From positions 22,445 to 86,444 of the forward strand of contig JAIUOH010000008.1 of NCBI GenBank assembly GCA_020161315.1: DNA of 64,000 nucleotides, in the 5' to 3' direction. A program made the position numbers and the translations under genes. How positions within the stretch are numbered: the stretch's first letter is position 1; each line of letters begins with the position of its first letter. Below, one piece after another: positions 33,812-43,336 of this stretch. The stretch comes from Actinomycetota bacterium (lineage in GTDB: Bacteria > Actinomycetota > Actinomycetes > Actinomycetales > Microbacteriaceae). The notes beneath the pieces were generated by a model. It was not told where the DNA came from and did not search any database. It was given only the letters and a program-made list of their open reading frames with translations.

Positions 33812-36800
33812 TCATACGTCGTCACCCACTGGCTCTATTCGGGGTTCGGGGGCACCAAGCATCTTGCGCTGACGCCACCACCAGATTCCGATGAGCGCGA
33901 ACGCGAGGATCACTCCGCCGCCGAGCACAATCGGCCCGAACCAGTAGCCGCCCGTAAGAGGCAGCGGCTTCATCTTTACGTCGAACACCGGCATGGTCCA
34001 GCCTGTCGGCATGACGCAGTTCGGCTGATTGTTGACGGGCAAGGTAGTCAAGTTTGCGCACTGCTTGCGGATTGCACTCGCATCAGTCACACCCCCCATG
34101 CCTTGCACGCCAGACGAGTTCTCGCCGACACCCACCACGGGCATCGAGAGACGCCCCTGATAGTCGTAATACGCCGGGGTGCCCTGATTCAGGCCGCTTG
34201 GCGCCATTGCCTCTGGGGCGACCCAGAGTTTCATTGGCTGCGCGAGCAGTTGGTGGTCGGTTGGTGACTTGGTCTCGACCAGCCAGTAAGTGCCGTGCTG
34301 CCCCGCCGTTGCGGGGTTCGCCGGGTCATTCGCCGCGCTGGCCGTGCGCCAGTTCGCAAGTGGTGCAGTGCCGCCCGCTGCAAGGTCGCCTCCGCGCACG
34401 TCAACTGCACGCCATGTGCCTGCTTGCTGACCACCGGTGAAGACGCTCAAGTAGTAGAACTGTCCACACTGTGGCAGAGCAGGCCGATAGCCAGCATCAG
34501 TCGGTGAAAAACCGTTTTCAATGTTGTAGGCGCTGCGCGCGAGATTCGCCTGCGAGATCGACGCGTGGGCGGTCGACGCCGCTCCGAAGTCGGGGGTGCC
34601 TGCGATGGTAGAACCTGGCGCAGCAGAGGGGTTCGAGTTCACATCGGCGGGGTTTGGCACACGGTTTTCGATTCGGCACAGCCACCTCGAGGGCACGCCC
34701 GCCCGCGCGTCGGCCTCGGTATCTGACAGCATAAAGGTGCTGTTGAGCAGGTTCGCCCCAATCGGCGAGTTCGACTTCTTCCAGATGTGAAAATAGCTGT
34801 CGCCGAGTTCGTGCGTCGTTTTGCAATTGAGGTTGTTACCCGTGTTGCCCGGTGCAATGCCGGCGCCTGCCGCGCTGCACTGATTCGGATAGATAGCGGT
34901 GCCGCCCGCGGGTGTCGCGGTGCCGGCCTGCGCGGTGTTTACCCACTGGGCTTTTGGAAGCGCCGCCACCGGACCATCGACACTTGAGTACTGCACCGCT
35001 GGATCGGTTGGGCTGGCCACATAGCCGCCCTTTACCGCGTAGCCGACAATCGCATAGGCCACCTTGTCTGAACCAATCGTTGCGGGAATATCAAACCCCG
35101 CCGCGTTGCTGAAGACCCACTTGCCCCCCGGAAACGGTTTTCCATTCGGAAAATCAGGGTCGAACGCGCTCGACCCGCTGAACACCGGCCTATCACCGGT
35201 TGTAGCCCAGGTCTTGTCATAGGTGGCAGAAGTGATTCGGGTGCCGTCAGCACGATAGAAACTCAAACCGTTCGGTTGTTCCACGAGGGGTGGTGCAGCC
35301 GGATCCCACACGGTCGCAGCCAGCGTCTCGGTGAGGTCATCGCTAATCTTTACGCCCGAGAGCGTCGCTCCGCTGAAGTTCGTAATCTTCACGCGGTAGT
35401 AGATGTTGCCACCGACGTGAATCATTGCACCGTTCTCTGGCTGTGAGCCCTTCTCAATCGTCCACGCGCGAATCGGGTTCTGCGTGCAATCAGTATTTGA
35501 TGCCTCGCAGCTGGCGGGAATGCTGCCTGCGCCGCTTGCATCGGTGGTTTTTACGAGATAGTTGTTGAGCACATAGCCAACTAGGGATGGGCTACTCGCC
35601 AAGTTTCCGGCCGCTCTGGCAGCACTGTCGGCCTCATTTGACTTCACTTTGACGTAGAAAGTGACGGTCGCAGTCAGCGCGCCCGATGTATTCGCAGGGA
35701 TCGTGCCGCGCACCTCGACCGCGCGGGTAGAGCCAGCACCGATCAGGGCAACAGTCGGAGTCCCAGTGAAGCCGGTGTTAGCAAACGTTCCCGCGGGGGT
35801 CAAGGTGCCGCTCGCGTTGCTCAAGTCGGCATCATCGAGCACATCGGCGAGGTAGTCACGGAACGGATATGACGACCAGTTTGCGTCGGTGTTCGTTGTG
35901 CTGATCACCGCCGCCAACGAGCTTGATGGGTTACGCAACGTCAGCGTGTACCGCAGCACGCTGCCAGCATCGACCGCGGTGCCCTTTGCAGGCATTGCGG
36001 TCGATGTCGTGCAGTTCGCGTTGGTGCAAAGCGCAACACTCTTCGTACCCGAGACGCTCTGAATCTCGACCGTTGTGGCTGCAGGCGCGTTGACGCCGGT
36101 CAACGAAGTAGTGCCTGGATCGTTTACACCGGTTCCAAGTGCGGGAATCTCGAAGACTCCAGGAGTTGTCGGCATAACCCGAACTCGCACGACACAGCTC
36201 GTGGTGTTTGCGCTCGTTCCGCTTGTGCTCGCACTAAAATCGGCCCCACTGACCTGAACAGTGTCAGTGTTTGACGCGGCGGTGACTGTAGCGCCGCTGC
36301 AGTTCGTCACGTATCGCTGGTTGTTCGTCGTATTGGTGTAGATTCTCAGGCCAGCAGGCAACTGCTCCGTAAAACCAAAATTGCTCTTCGCCGCACGGTC
36401 GCTAGTGTTCGTAATAGTGAACTCGACCCACAGCTGTGAAGCTGTTCCCGTGCTGGGCGGCATGGGAATCTGTGTCGCGATACTGCTCGAACTCGTCGCG
36501 CTACCCGCGCTCCAACTTCCCGTCTTGAACTGCTTGTCAAGCTGCGGTGTTCGGTCTATGAGCCGAACATTGTCGATAGCAAAGTCGTTGTAAGAAGCGG
36601 TCGTGCGGCTGTTGCGCACCTCTATCTGCAGCTTGGCAGCTTGCACGCGGGTGACAAGAGGGTTGACCCCCGCATTAGTAAGTCCTTGATATCGCTGCGT
36701 ACGAAACGCAGTGCCGTTGCTGGAGCTGCCGCTGTGAGCGTATGTTCCGCTCCACGGGTTCGGATCGCTTCCGAGCATGTCTTGAGAGAAGCTCCCCGTG

Positions 36801-37765
36801 CCGCTCGCTGAACCCCAGACCCTCAGCTGGGGTGGAGAGCTTGAGTTGTCTGCCGCCGAGACATCAATACCAGAAGAGTAGTAGCGCGACTGCTGCTGCG
36901 AAGGCCAGTCGTCACTGAGATAACTGACCATATCCATCGCCTGCGTCTGATACACCTGGGTGTTTGCGGGCGAGATGTTGTCATTGGTGATGTAACCGGC
37001 AGCCTTGTTGCTCTGCCCGCCGCCAGACATCGTGCCAATGGAGCCAGCAAAAGACCCCAGAACGTTCCACCAGCCGGTGCGGTTTGCCGCGTCGATGATT
37101 CGACCGCAATACCCGGAGTTGAGAGCGTTGTTCGAGGCGTTTGGGTTGGTGTTTTGCGCGCTCATACGGATGCCGTTGCAATAACTGATATTGCCCCAGC
37201 CCGGTGCGGGGTAGGTGGTGCCACCGTTAACGTTCGGGTATTGATCGTTTGGGGCTTTGCCTCGATACCGACTGATCTGGCCGGTATCAGTCAAGTTGTT
37301 ACCCGTGGCGTTTGCGAGCCAGTTTGGGGCCGGGGAGTTCGGGTTGTCTTCGAAATCTTCTGTCCACACGTCGGTGGGTGGCTGCATTGTTCCGGGAGTG
37401 CCAGGAACCGAGAACACCGAGAGCAGCGGGCTCGCAAAGGCGCTTGCCGAGAGTGGCTCCTCAACCAGCAACTCCTCCCCGTCCCCGGGCTGAGGCTGCG
37501 GTACTGGCAAAGTTTCATCGGCAGCTGGCTTCTCGATAGCCGATTTTTCAGTGGCCGTGTCCTCGGTAGGTGCAGGCTTGGCGGGCGCTTCTGGCTCTGG
37601 CGCTACGGGATCTTTCGCCCCTTCAGCTCCGGCACCCGCAGCCGGGGTCTGATCCTCGACATTGATGGCAGCAAACGCAGGAACAGTGTCACCAATGGGC
37701 GTTACAAAGCCGACCAGCAGCGCTACCCCCAGCGCAACTGCCGCCAGTATTCTCTTCTTACCCAT
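33812..37765 (-). CDS. Pilus tip adhesin, large LPLTG-anchored surface protein
   Basis: A 1317-residue precursor with signal peptide, an N-terminal Glu/Pro/Ala-rich spacer, a Ser/Asn/Thr-rich ligand-like domain (with NTNPNASNNALN and jellyroll-like strands), repeated DUF11-like Ig domains, SpaA-like segments with E-box TYWLVETKSPTDHQLL, and PLPLTGG plus TM and WWWRQRK. No VWA domain is seen. The ATG at 37765 lies 7 nt after AAGGGGG; an in-frame GTG at 37774 overlaps that site. As first gene it is the expected tip subunit. Confidence 0.87.
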   Translation of the reverse strand: MGKKRILAAVALGVALLVGFVTPIGDTVPAFAAINVEDQTPAAGAGAEGAKDPVAPEPEAPAKPAPTEDTATEKSAIEKPAADETLPVPQPQPGDGEELLVEEPLSASAFASPLLSVFSVPGTPGTMQPPTDVWTEDFEDNPNSPAPNWLANATGNNLTDTGQISRYRGKAPNDQYPNVNGGTTYPAPGWGNISYCNGIRMSAQNTNPNASNNALNSGYCGRIIDAANRTGWWNVLGSFAGSIGTMSGGGQSNKAAGYITNDNISPANTQVYQTQAMDMVSYLSDDWPSQQQSRYYSSGIDVSAADNSSSPPQLRVWGSASGTGSFSQDMLGSDPNPWSGTYAHSGSSSNGTAFRTQRYQGLTNAGVNPLVTRVQAAKLQIEVRNSRTTASYNDFAIDNVRLIDRTPQLDKQFKTGSWSAGSATSSSSIATQIPMPPSTGTASQLWVEFTITNTSDRAAKSNFGFTEQLPAGLRIYTNTTNNQRYVTNCSGATVTAASNTDTVQVSGADFSASTSGTSANTTSCVVRVRVMPTTPGVFEIPALGTGVNDPGTTSLTGVNAPAATTVEIQSVSGTKSVALCTNANCTTSTAMPAKGTAVDAGSVLRYTLTLRNPSSSLAAVISTTNTDANWSSYPFRDYLADVLDDADLSNASGTLTPAGTFANTGFTGTPTVALIGAGSTRAVEVRGTIPANTSGALTATVTFYVKVKSNEADSAARAAGNLASSPSLVGYVLNNYLVKTTDASGAGSIPASCEASNTDCTQNPIRAWTIEKGSQPENGAMIHVGGNIYYRVKITNFSGATLSGVKISDDLTETLAATVWDPAAPPLVEQPNGLSFYRADGTRITSATYDKTWATTGDRPVFSGSSAFDPDFPNGKPFPGGKWVFSNAAGFDIPATIGSDKVAYAIVGYAVKGGYVASPTDPAVQYSSVDGPVAALPKAQWVNTAQAGTATPAGGTAIYPNQCSAAGAGIAPGNTGNNLNCKTTHELGDSYFHIWKKSNSPIGANLLNSTFMLSDTEADARAGVPSRWLCRIENRVPNPADVNSNPSAAPGSTIAGTPDFGAASTAHASISQANLARSAYNIENGFSPTDAGYRPALPQCGQFYYLSVFTGGQQAGTWRAVDVRGGDLAAGGTAPLANWRTASAANDPANPATAGQHGTYWLVETKSPTDHQLLAQPMKLWVAPEAMAPSGLNQGTPAYYDYQGRLSMPVVGVGENSSGVQGMGGVTDASAIRKQCANLTTLPVNNQPNCVMPTGWTMPVFDVKMKPLPLTGGYWFGPIVLGGGVILAFALIGIWWWRQRKMLGAPEPRIEPVGDDV

Positions 37766-38094
37766 CGCAAACACCCCCCTTCACGGTGATTCCAGGCACG
37801 ACAAATGACGCCCCATCGTTGCTTCATCGCTGAATTCGTGCGCGGCCACGTAGGGCAGCTGCTCCCCAAGGGCCCCTCGGCCCTCTCTTTGCTACCAACT
37901 ACGCGCCGCGACGTTTCCCGCAGGAAACCCGCCGCACAGAGAGACAATCGATCTGCCACGATATCATGAATTAAAGCCCATAAATTTCAGGCAATACACC
38001 CGAATCCCCCAAACCTTCTCCACCCCCTACCCCCGAATCTTCCCCCTCCGCTCACAGCCACTGAGCGCCCCCAAAATCTCGCGAAAGGCCTCGA
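37766..38094. promoter_or_regulatory. Divergent intergenic region, pilus operon and LuxR regulator
   Basis: 329 bp without a gene. It holds an AT-rich centre near 37960-37990 suited to promoters, the perfect palindrome GTTTCC-CGCA-GGAAAC (37913-37928), and four G5 runs on the minus strand (38006-38046). Regulator binding sites are likely here. Confidence 0.55.
38006..38046 (-). promoter_or_regulatory. Putative G-quadruplex
   Basis: Four G5 tracts on the minus strand (38042-38046, 38030-38034, 38023-38027, 38006-38010) with loops of 7, 2 and 12 nt satisfy G-quadruplex rules. It lies 49-89 bp upstream of the LuxR gene, on its template strand. Confidence 0.6.
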
Positions 38095-40893
38095 ATGTCG
38101 CAGCTGTATGAGGAGTCAATCTCCGCTTCCAGCCTGCTTTCGGGCGAGTTCGACGAGAGTCGCGTTCGACTACCAGTTCGGTCGAGAATCATTGAGCGCC
38201 TCATCGAAGAAACCGGCAGTCGCTCTGGCGCCCGCAGGCTCACGCTGATCAAAGCTCCGACTGGCTATGGCAAGACGCGCACCGTGCTGACCTGGCTCGG
38301 CGATGGCAGCAACCCAGTCGATGGGGTGCGCTGGGTGCAGTGTGTCGTGTCACACACCCACTCATCAGCTTCGTTCTGGCTTATGATCGCTGCGACGCTC
38401 TCGGATGCAACGTCTACATCGGTCGACCTCGCTCGAGACGGCGACATCGATGAAACCCAGCAAGCGGCCGCACGCCTCGCGCAAGAGCAGGCTGAGCAGC
38501 TGGTCGCCCAGCTCACCCGGCCGCTCACCCTCATCATCGACGACTACCACCACGCCACGAACCCCGAGAATGACCTCGCGATCGCGCGCCTCGCTTCACT
38601 CTCGCCTCTGCTGTCGCTCGTGGTGATCGCTCGCCGGGTGGCGCTGCTCGACCGCACAGTCATAACGGCAACCACGCGAGTTCGACAGATTGGCCCCGAA
38701 GTCTTGGCACTCACGACTGCCGAGGCAGTCGACCTCGCCTCATCGCTCGGAGTGCCCGCAAGCGACGAGCTACACTCGGCGCTCGAGCAAACCGCGGGTT
38801 GGCCCCTCGCGATTCGCGCGGCACTCAACCTCGGCTCAGATGAACTATATGAGGGCTCATCACCAGGCGCTCGGCGCTGGAACGAACTATACGAGGCTGC
38901 CTCATTCGACCCGATCGGCAACCTTGAGGCCTTCGCGCTCGACTCACTGCAGCTGCTCTCACCCGCAGCGCAGCGCGTTATCTTGATTGCGTCAGTGCTC
39001 GATGCCCTCGACACCGGGCTGCTCGAGCAGACGCTCGACTTGACGCCGGAAGAAACGGCCACAGCCGTGCAGCAACTGCTCGAGATCGGGCTGCTCTCTG
39101 AACAGGCAACCACCCAATACACCGAATACCGCTGCCAGCGTGCTGTGCGTGCCTCGCTGCGCGCCTACACGCTGCGCACGGTAGACCCCGAGTTGCTTCA
39201 GCAGGTCTATAAGGTGCGCGCAAATAACGTCGCAGACACCGCGCCGTTCACCGCCTTCCGCTTGTTCTGCGCGGCCGAAAACTACGATCGCGCAGAAGTG
39301 CTGCTTGCGCGCAACTTCACTACCCTCACCGACGAGGTCGAGGTGTGCAGCCAGGTGTTGCGCGCGATTCCAGAACCCGCGCTTCAGAAGCACCCCACGT
39401 TTGCTGCTGCGATGCTCTTTCTTGAAATTCCCCGCCTCGAGGTTGCCCCGGCGACCCTCAACTACCTCACCTCACTCTGGATTCAGTCCCTGCAACAGCA
39501 ACTGCCCGACCCACAAGCCACTTCGCAGAGCCCGATTCACCTCGCATTGATCGGCCAAGCCATGATTGCCGCCCGCCTCACCGGGCAAATCGATCGGGCA
39601 ATGACACTTATGCACCATCTCGAAGGTCGAATGACGCCCGCAACGACAGAGCCGGGGGCGAGCGACGGACCCATCACCGCGGGCTCACTTGCGGGCTCGC
39701 TGCCAAGTTACTACCGCGAAGCGGCCGCGACCGCCATTATGGGTGGCGACCTCGCGCAGACCAGGCGCAGCCTTTACCGCTTACGGCGGCATTCAGAGTG
39801 GCTCATCAAGAAACACTGGCGTGGTTTTCCTCATGCTTCGACTCGGCGCATCACCGATCCCGAATCTGGCAAGAAGTGGATGCTGGTTGCGCTCGGTGAG
39901 CTCGCCTTCGCCGAGGCGATCGATGGCAACATGAACGAGTGCGCCCGGGTGCTCGCCAAGATGGACGCATGGCAGGCCACCCACCAAGTCACTGCGCCGG
40001 GCATCTCTTGGATCGGCGCAGAAATCGCCCGCGCACATCTCTCATATGAACTCGAAGACGAGTTCATGTTGTATCACGCGGTGACGAAGCTCACACCGTA
40101 TCTCGACCGCATCGAAGCCTGGCCTCTACTTCTCATCGCTGAGGCGGCCTCGCTGCGCAACACCCGCGGAAACGAGCAGGCACTCGCACACATTGATTCG
40201 AGCCTTACAAACCTCTCTGCCACGCTGCCAGGAACCGAAATCTGGTCAGAGTTTCTGATTTGCTACCAAGCGACGCTGCGCGTAACCATTGGCGACCTGC
40301 GGCAGGCGGCAAAATTGCTCGCAAGCTGCAGAAACAGCTCTCAGCTCGTGCGCCTCGAACGAGCCCGGCTCTCACTGTATGCGGGCGATGACGTAGAGGC
40401 ACTATTGCAGGCCCAGCAGGTGGGCACCTCAGGCACCACAGCAAGGCAGTGGGCGTCGCAGGCGCTCATCTCAGCAATCGCTGCGTGGAACTGCAAGCGT
40501 ACCGACGAAGCGTTTCTCGCATTCGATACCGTCTCTGAAATACTCACAAAGCACGGAGTTCGATCGGTACTCAAGAACGTTCCGTTTGACACGCTTCACG
40601 AGCTAGCGGTAGCCGCACAGGCTGCAGGTGTCTGTGATCTGGTTGCTTCGGTTGAGGCTATTCCAGAACATCTGCGCAGCCGCCGCTACGAGCGCCTCAC
40701 TGAGATGGAGCTGCGCACCCTCGCCGCAATTGCCGAACACCGCAGCGCAAACCAAGCGGCGGCGGCACTCTTCATCACTGCTGGTACCGTCAAGAAGCAC
40801 CTTGCATCGGTCTATCGCAAGTTGCGTGTAAACGGGCGCGACGAGGCACTGCTGCAGGCGGGCCGCATGGGTCTGCTATTGCAAAGCGAATAG
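38095..40893 (+). CDS. Large LuxR (LAL/MalT-type) transcriptional activator
   Basis: The 932-residue protein has an N-terminal STAND-type ATPase (Walker A KAPTGYGKT, residues 53-61; Walker B LTLIIDD, about 144-150), a long helical TPR-like middle and a C-terminal LuxR HTH (LTEMELRTLAAIAEHRSANQ followed by ITAGTVKKHLASVYRKL). It is divergent from the pilus operon and is its likely regulator. The signal is unknown. A 19-bp terminator follows. Confidence 0.9.
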   Translation: MSQLYEESISASSLLSGEFDESRVRLPVRSRIIERLIEETGSRSGARRLTLIKAPTGYGKTRTVLTWLGDGSNPVDGVRWVQCVVSHTHSSASFWLMIAATLSDATSTSVDLARDGDIDETQQAAARLAQEQAEQLVAQLTRPLTLIIDDYHHATNPENDLAIARLASLSPLLSLVVIARRVALLDRTVITATTRVRQIGPEVLALTTAEAVDLASSLGVPASDELHSALEQTAGWPLAIRAALNLGSDELYEGSSPGARRWNELYEAASFDPIGNLEAFALDSLQLLSPAAQRVILIASVLDALDTGLLEQTLDLTPEETATAVQQLLEIGLLSEQATTQYTEYRCQRAVRASLRAYTLRTVDPELLQQVYKVRANNVADTAPFTAFRLFCAAENYDRAEVLLARNFTTLTDEVEVCSQVLRAIPEPALQKHPTFAAAMLFLEIPRLEVAPATLNYLTSLWIQSLQQQLPDPQATSQSPIHLALIGQAMIAARLTGQIDRAMTLMHHLEGRMTPATTEPGASDGPITAGSLAGSLPSYYREAAATAIMGGDLAQTRRSLYRLRRHSEWLIKKHWRGFPHASTRRITDPESGKKWMLVALGELAFAEAIDGNMNECARVLAKMDAWQATHQVTAPGISWIGAEIARAHLSYELEDEFMLYHAVTKLTPYLDRIEAWPLLLIAEAASLRNTRGNEQALAHIDSSLTNLSATLPGTEIWSEFLICYQATLRVTIGDLRQAAKLLASCRNSSQLVRLERARLSLYAGDDVEALLQAQQVGTSGTTARQWASQALISAIAAWNCKRTDEAFLAFDTVSEILTKHGVRSVLKNVPFDTLHELAVAAQAAGVCDLVASVEAIPEHLRSRRYERLTEMELRTLAAIAEHRSANQAAAALFITAGTVKKHLASVYRKLRVNGRDEALLQAGRMGLLLQSE

Positions 40894-40901
40894 CCCTAGA
40901 C

Positions 40902-40951
40902 AAAGCGAATGGCTCCGGTTGTCTCGACAGAGAACCGGAGCCATTCGCTTT
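40902..40951. terminator. Strong bidirectional terminator
   Basis: A perfect 19-bp inverted repeat (40902-40920 with 40933-40951), 12-nt loop, ending in TTTT on one side and starting from AAA on the other, between convergent LuxR and folD. Confidence 0.9.
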
Positions 40952-40957
40952 TACGAG

Positions 40958-41842
40958 CTAGACGCTGAGGTGGCGCTCGGCAACCTCAACCACGTTTTTG
41001 AGCAGCAGAGCGCGGGTCATCGGGCCAACGCCGCCGGGATTCGGCGACACCCAGCCAGCGACCTCGGCCACGGCGGGGTCGACATCGCCAACCACGCGGC
41101 TTTTACCGGTCTCTGGGTTGATCTTGCGCGAGACGCCCACGTCGAGCACGATCGCACCAGGCTTCACATCTTCGGCGCGCACGATGCCCTCGACACCGGC
41201 GGCCGCGACGATCACGTCGGCGCGGCGAAGCTCGGCACCGAGGTCGGCGGTGCCCGTGTGGGTGAGCGTCACGGTTGCGTTGTACTCGCGGCGCGTGAGC
41301 AGCGGCCCGATCGGGCGGCCGACGGTCACACCGCGACCAACAACCACAACGTGCTTACCAGCCCACGACAGGCCGTTGCGCTCAACGAGCTCGATCACGC
41401 CACGCGGCGTGCACGGCAGAGGTGAGGTGATCTCGGTGTTTGCGTTGAGCACGAGGCGACCAAGATTGGTCGGGTGTAGTCCGTCTGCGTCTTTCGCTGG
41501 GTCGATGCGCTCGAGCACGCGGTCGGTATCGATGTGCTTCGGCAACGGCAGCTGCACGATGTATCCGGTGCACTCGGGGTTCGCGTTGAGCTCGTCAAGT
41601 GCCGCCTCGAGCTCTGCCTGCGTCACCGTCTCAGGCAGCTCGCGCTTGATCGACGCGATGCCGACCTCGGCGCAGTCGCGGTGCTTGCCAGCGACGTACC
41701 ATTGCGATCCTGGATCAGAACCGACGAGCACGGTCGCAAGTCCGGGCACAACGCCCTTTACTGCGAGCGCGGCAACGCGCTCGGTCAGCTCTGCCTTGAT
41801 CGCGGCAGCGGCCGCCGTGCCGTCGAGCTTTTGGGCTACCAC
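40958..41842 (-). CDS. folD: Bifunctional methylenetetrahydrofolate dehydrogenase/cyclohydrolase
   Basis: The 294-residue enzyme shows [14 protein letters not shown] (catalytic Lys region), [27 protein letters not shown] (NADP binding) and [14 protein letters not shown] plus [13 protein letters not shown]. It interconverts methylene-, methenyl- and formyl-THF. Its GTG start overlaps the glyA end by 7 nt, so glyA and folD are one coupled operon under a riboswitch. Confidence 0.95.
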   Translation of the reverse strand: MVAQKLDGTAAAAAIKAELTERVAALAVKGVVPGLATVLVGSDPGSQWYVAGKHRDCAEVGIASIKRELPETVTQAELEAALDELNANPECTGYIVQLPLPKHIDTDRVLERIDPAKDADGLHPTNLGRLVLNANTEITSPLPCTPRGVIELVERNGLSWAGKHVVVVGRGVTVGRPIGPLLTRREYNATVTLTHTGTADLGAELRRADVIVAAAGVEGIVRAEDVKPGAIVLDVGVSRKINPETGKSRVVGDVDPAVAEVAGWVSPNPGGVGPMTRALLLKNVVEVAERHLSV

Positions 41843-43110
41843 TGCTCGAGGCCGGGGTAGAGCGGAAACGCCTCGGCGAGCTTGGTCACGCGAGCTCGCA
41901 GCTCATCAGTATTGCCCACCTGCTGCAGGGTCAGCGCGATGATGTCGGCAACCTCTACAAACTCGACGTCGCCGAAGCCACGGGTTGCGAGTGCAGGGGT
42001 GCCGATGCGCAGGCCGCTGGTCACCATCGGTGGGCGCGGGTCGAACGGCACCGAGTTGCGGTTCACGGTGATGCCGACAGCGTGCAGCGCGTCTTCGGCC
42101 TGCTGGCCGTCGAGCTCGCTCGTGCGCAGGTCGGCGAGCACCAGGTGCACGTCGGTGCCACCGGTGAGCACGTCAACACCAGCAGCTTTCGAGGCGTCGC
42201 TGGTCAGTGCGGCCGCGAGCAGCTTTGCGCCCGAGAGGGTGCGCACCTGGCGATCCTTGAACTCGTCGGTTGCCGCAAGCTTGAACGCGGTCGCCTTCGC
42301 AGCGATCACGTGCATGAGCGGGCCGCCCTGCTGACCAGGGAACACGTTCGAGTTCAGCTTCTTGTAAAGCTCGAGGTCGTTGGTCAGAATGAAGCCCGAG
42401 CGGGGGCCGCCGATGGTCTTGTGCACGGTCGACGAGACGACGTGTGCGTGCGGCACCGGGTTCGGGTAGAGGCCCGCGGCGACAAGACCAGCGAAGTGCG
42501 CCATGTCGACCCACAGGGTCGCGCCCACCTCGTCGGCGATTGCACGAAACTTCGCGAAGTCGAGGGTGCGCGGGTAGGCCGACCAGCCTGCGATGATCAC
42601 CTTCGGCTTGTGCTCGAGCGCCTTCTGACGCACGACATCCATGTCGATCAAGAAGGTCTCTGGGTCGACGCCGTACGACGCGACCTTGTAAAGCTTGCCC
42701 GAGAAGTTGAGCTTCATGCCGTGGGTCAGGTGGCCGCCGTGCGCGAGCTCGAGGCCAAGAATCGTGTCGCCGGGCTCAGCAATCGCACTGAGCACCGCCG
42801 CGTTAGCCGACGCACCCGAGTGCGGCTGCACGTTCGCGTATGCCGCACCAAAGAGCGACTTCGCGCGCTCGCGCGCGAGATCCTCAGCAATGTCAACAAA
42901 CTCGCAACCACCGTAGTAGCGACGACCCGGGTAGCCCTCAGCGTATTTGTTGGTGAGCACCGAGCCCTGCGACTCGAGCACTGCGCGCGGCACGAAGTTC
43001 TCGCTCGCGATCATCTCAAGCGTGGTGCGCTGGCGATTCAGCTCTTTGGCGAGCACCTCGGCAATCTCTGGGTCTACTGTTTCGAGCGGCTCATTCATGA
43101 AGCTAGACAT
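41836..43110 (-). CDS. glyA: Serine hydroxymethyltransferase
   Basis: A 424-residue PLP enzyme with [33 protein letters not shown], the active-site Lys motif [14 protein letters not shown] and [11 protein letters not shown]-like end. It converts serine and THF to glycine and methylene-THF. The ATG 43110 follows AAGGAG. A ZTP riboswitch lies in its 5' leader. Confidence 0.95.
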   Translation of the reverse strand: MSSFMNEPLETVDPEIAEVLAKELNRQRTTLEMIASENFVPRAVLESQGSVLTNKYAEGYPGRRYYGGCEFVDIAEDLARERAKSLFGAAYANVQPHSGASANAAVLSAIAEPGDTILGLELAHGGHLTHGMKLNFSGKLYKVASYGVDPETFLIDMDVVRQKALEHKPKVIIAGWSAYPRTLDFAKFRAIADEVGATLWVDMAHFAGLVAAGLYPNPVPHAHVVSSTVHKTIGGPRSGFILTNDLELYKKLNSNVFPGQQGGPLMHVIAAKATAFKLAATDEFKDRQVRTLSGAKLLAAALTSDASKAAGVDVLTGGTDVHLVLADLRTSELDGQQAEDALHAVGITVNRNSVPFDPRPPMVTSGLRIGTPALATRGFGDVEFVEVADIIALTLQQVGNTDELRARVTKLAEAFPLYPGLEQW

Positions 43111-43144
43111 GTGAGTCTCCTTGCGTTCGCGGGTCAACGGATCT

Positions 43145-43218
43145 GCGGCCCAGGCGTGCGGCCTATTACAGTTGTCGTTCCCCAGTGGTGTTCCACTTGT
43201 ACGCCAGTCACGACTTGC
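43145..43218 (-). ncRNA. ZTP (pfl) riboswitch upstream of glyA-folD
   Basis: The minus-strand leader has the pfl motif blocks: P1 GTCGT/ACGAC around CGTGACTGGCG, hairpin AGTGG-AACA-CCACT, GGGGAACGAC, and the conserved CCGCACGCCTGGGC block (43147-43158 region). ZTP riboswitches sense 5-aminoimidazole-4-carboxamide triphosphate, a sign of low 10-formyl-THF, and turn on one-carbon genes. Placement before glyA-folD matches. Confidence 0.88.
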
Positions 43219-43223
43219 CTTCT

Positions 43224-43252
43224 ACTGTAGCAAGAGACGACGGCCCGGTCGA
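43224..43252 (-). promoter_or_regulatory. glyA promoter
   Basis: Minus strand: -35 TCGACC (43247-43252), 17-bp spacer, -10 TACAGT (43224-43229), placing transcription start just before the riboswitch. Confidence 0.55.
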
Positions 43253-43336
43253 TGCGAGTGCAGCGGCGCATCGTTCCAGGCAAGGCGGTCTCGCCCCCTC
43301 GCCTCAGGCAACAAGCTTCACCAAAGCAGGCACAGG

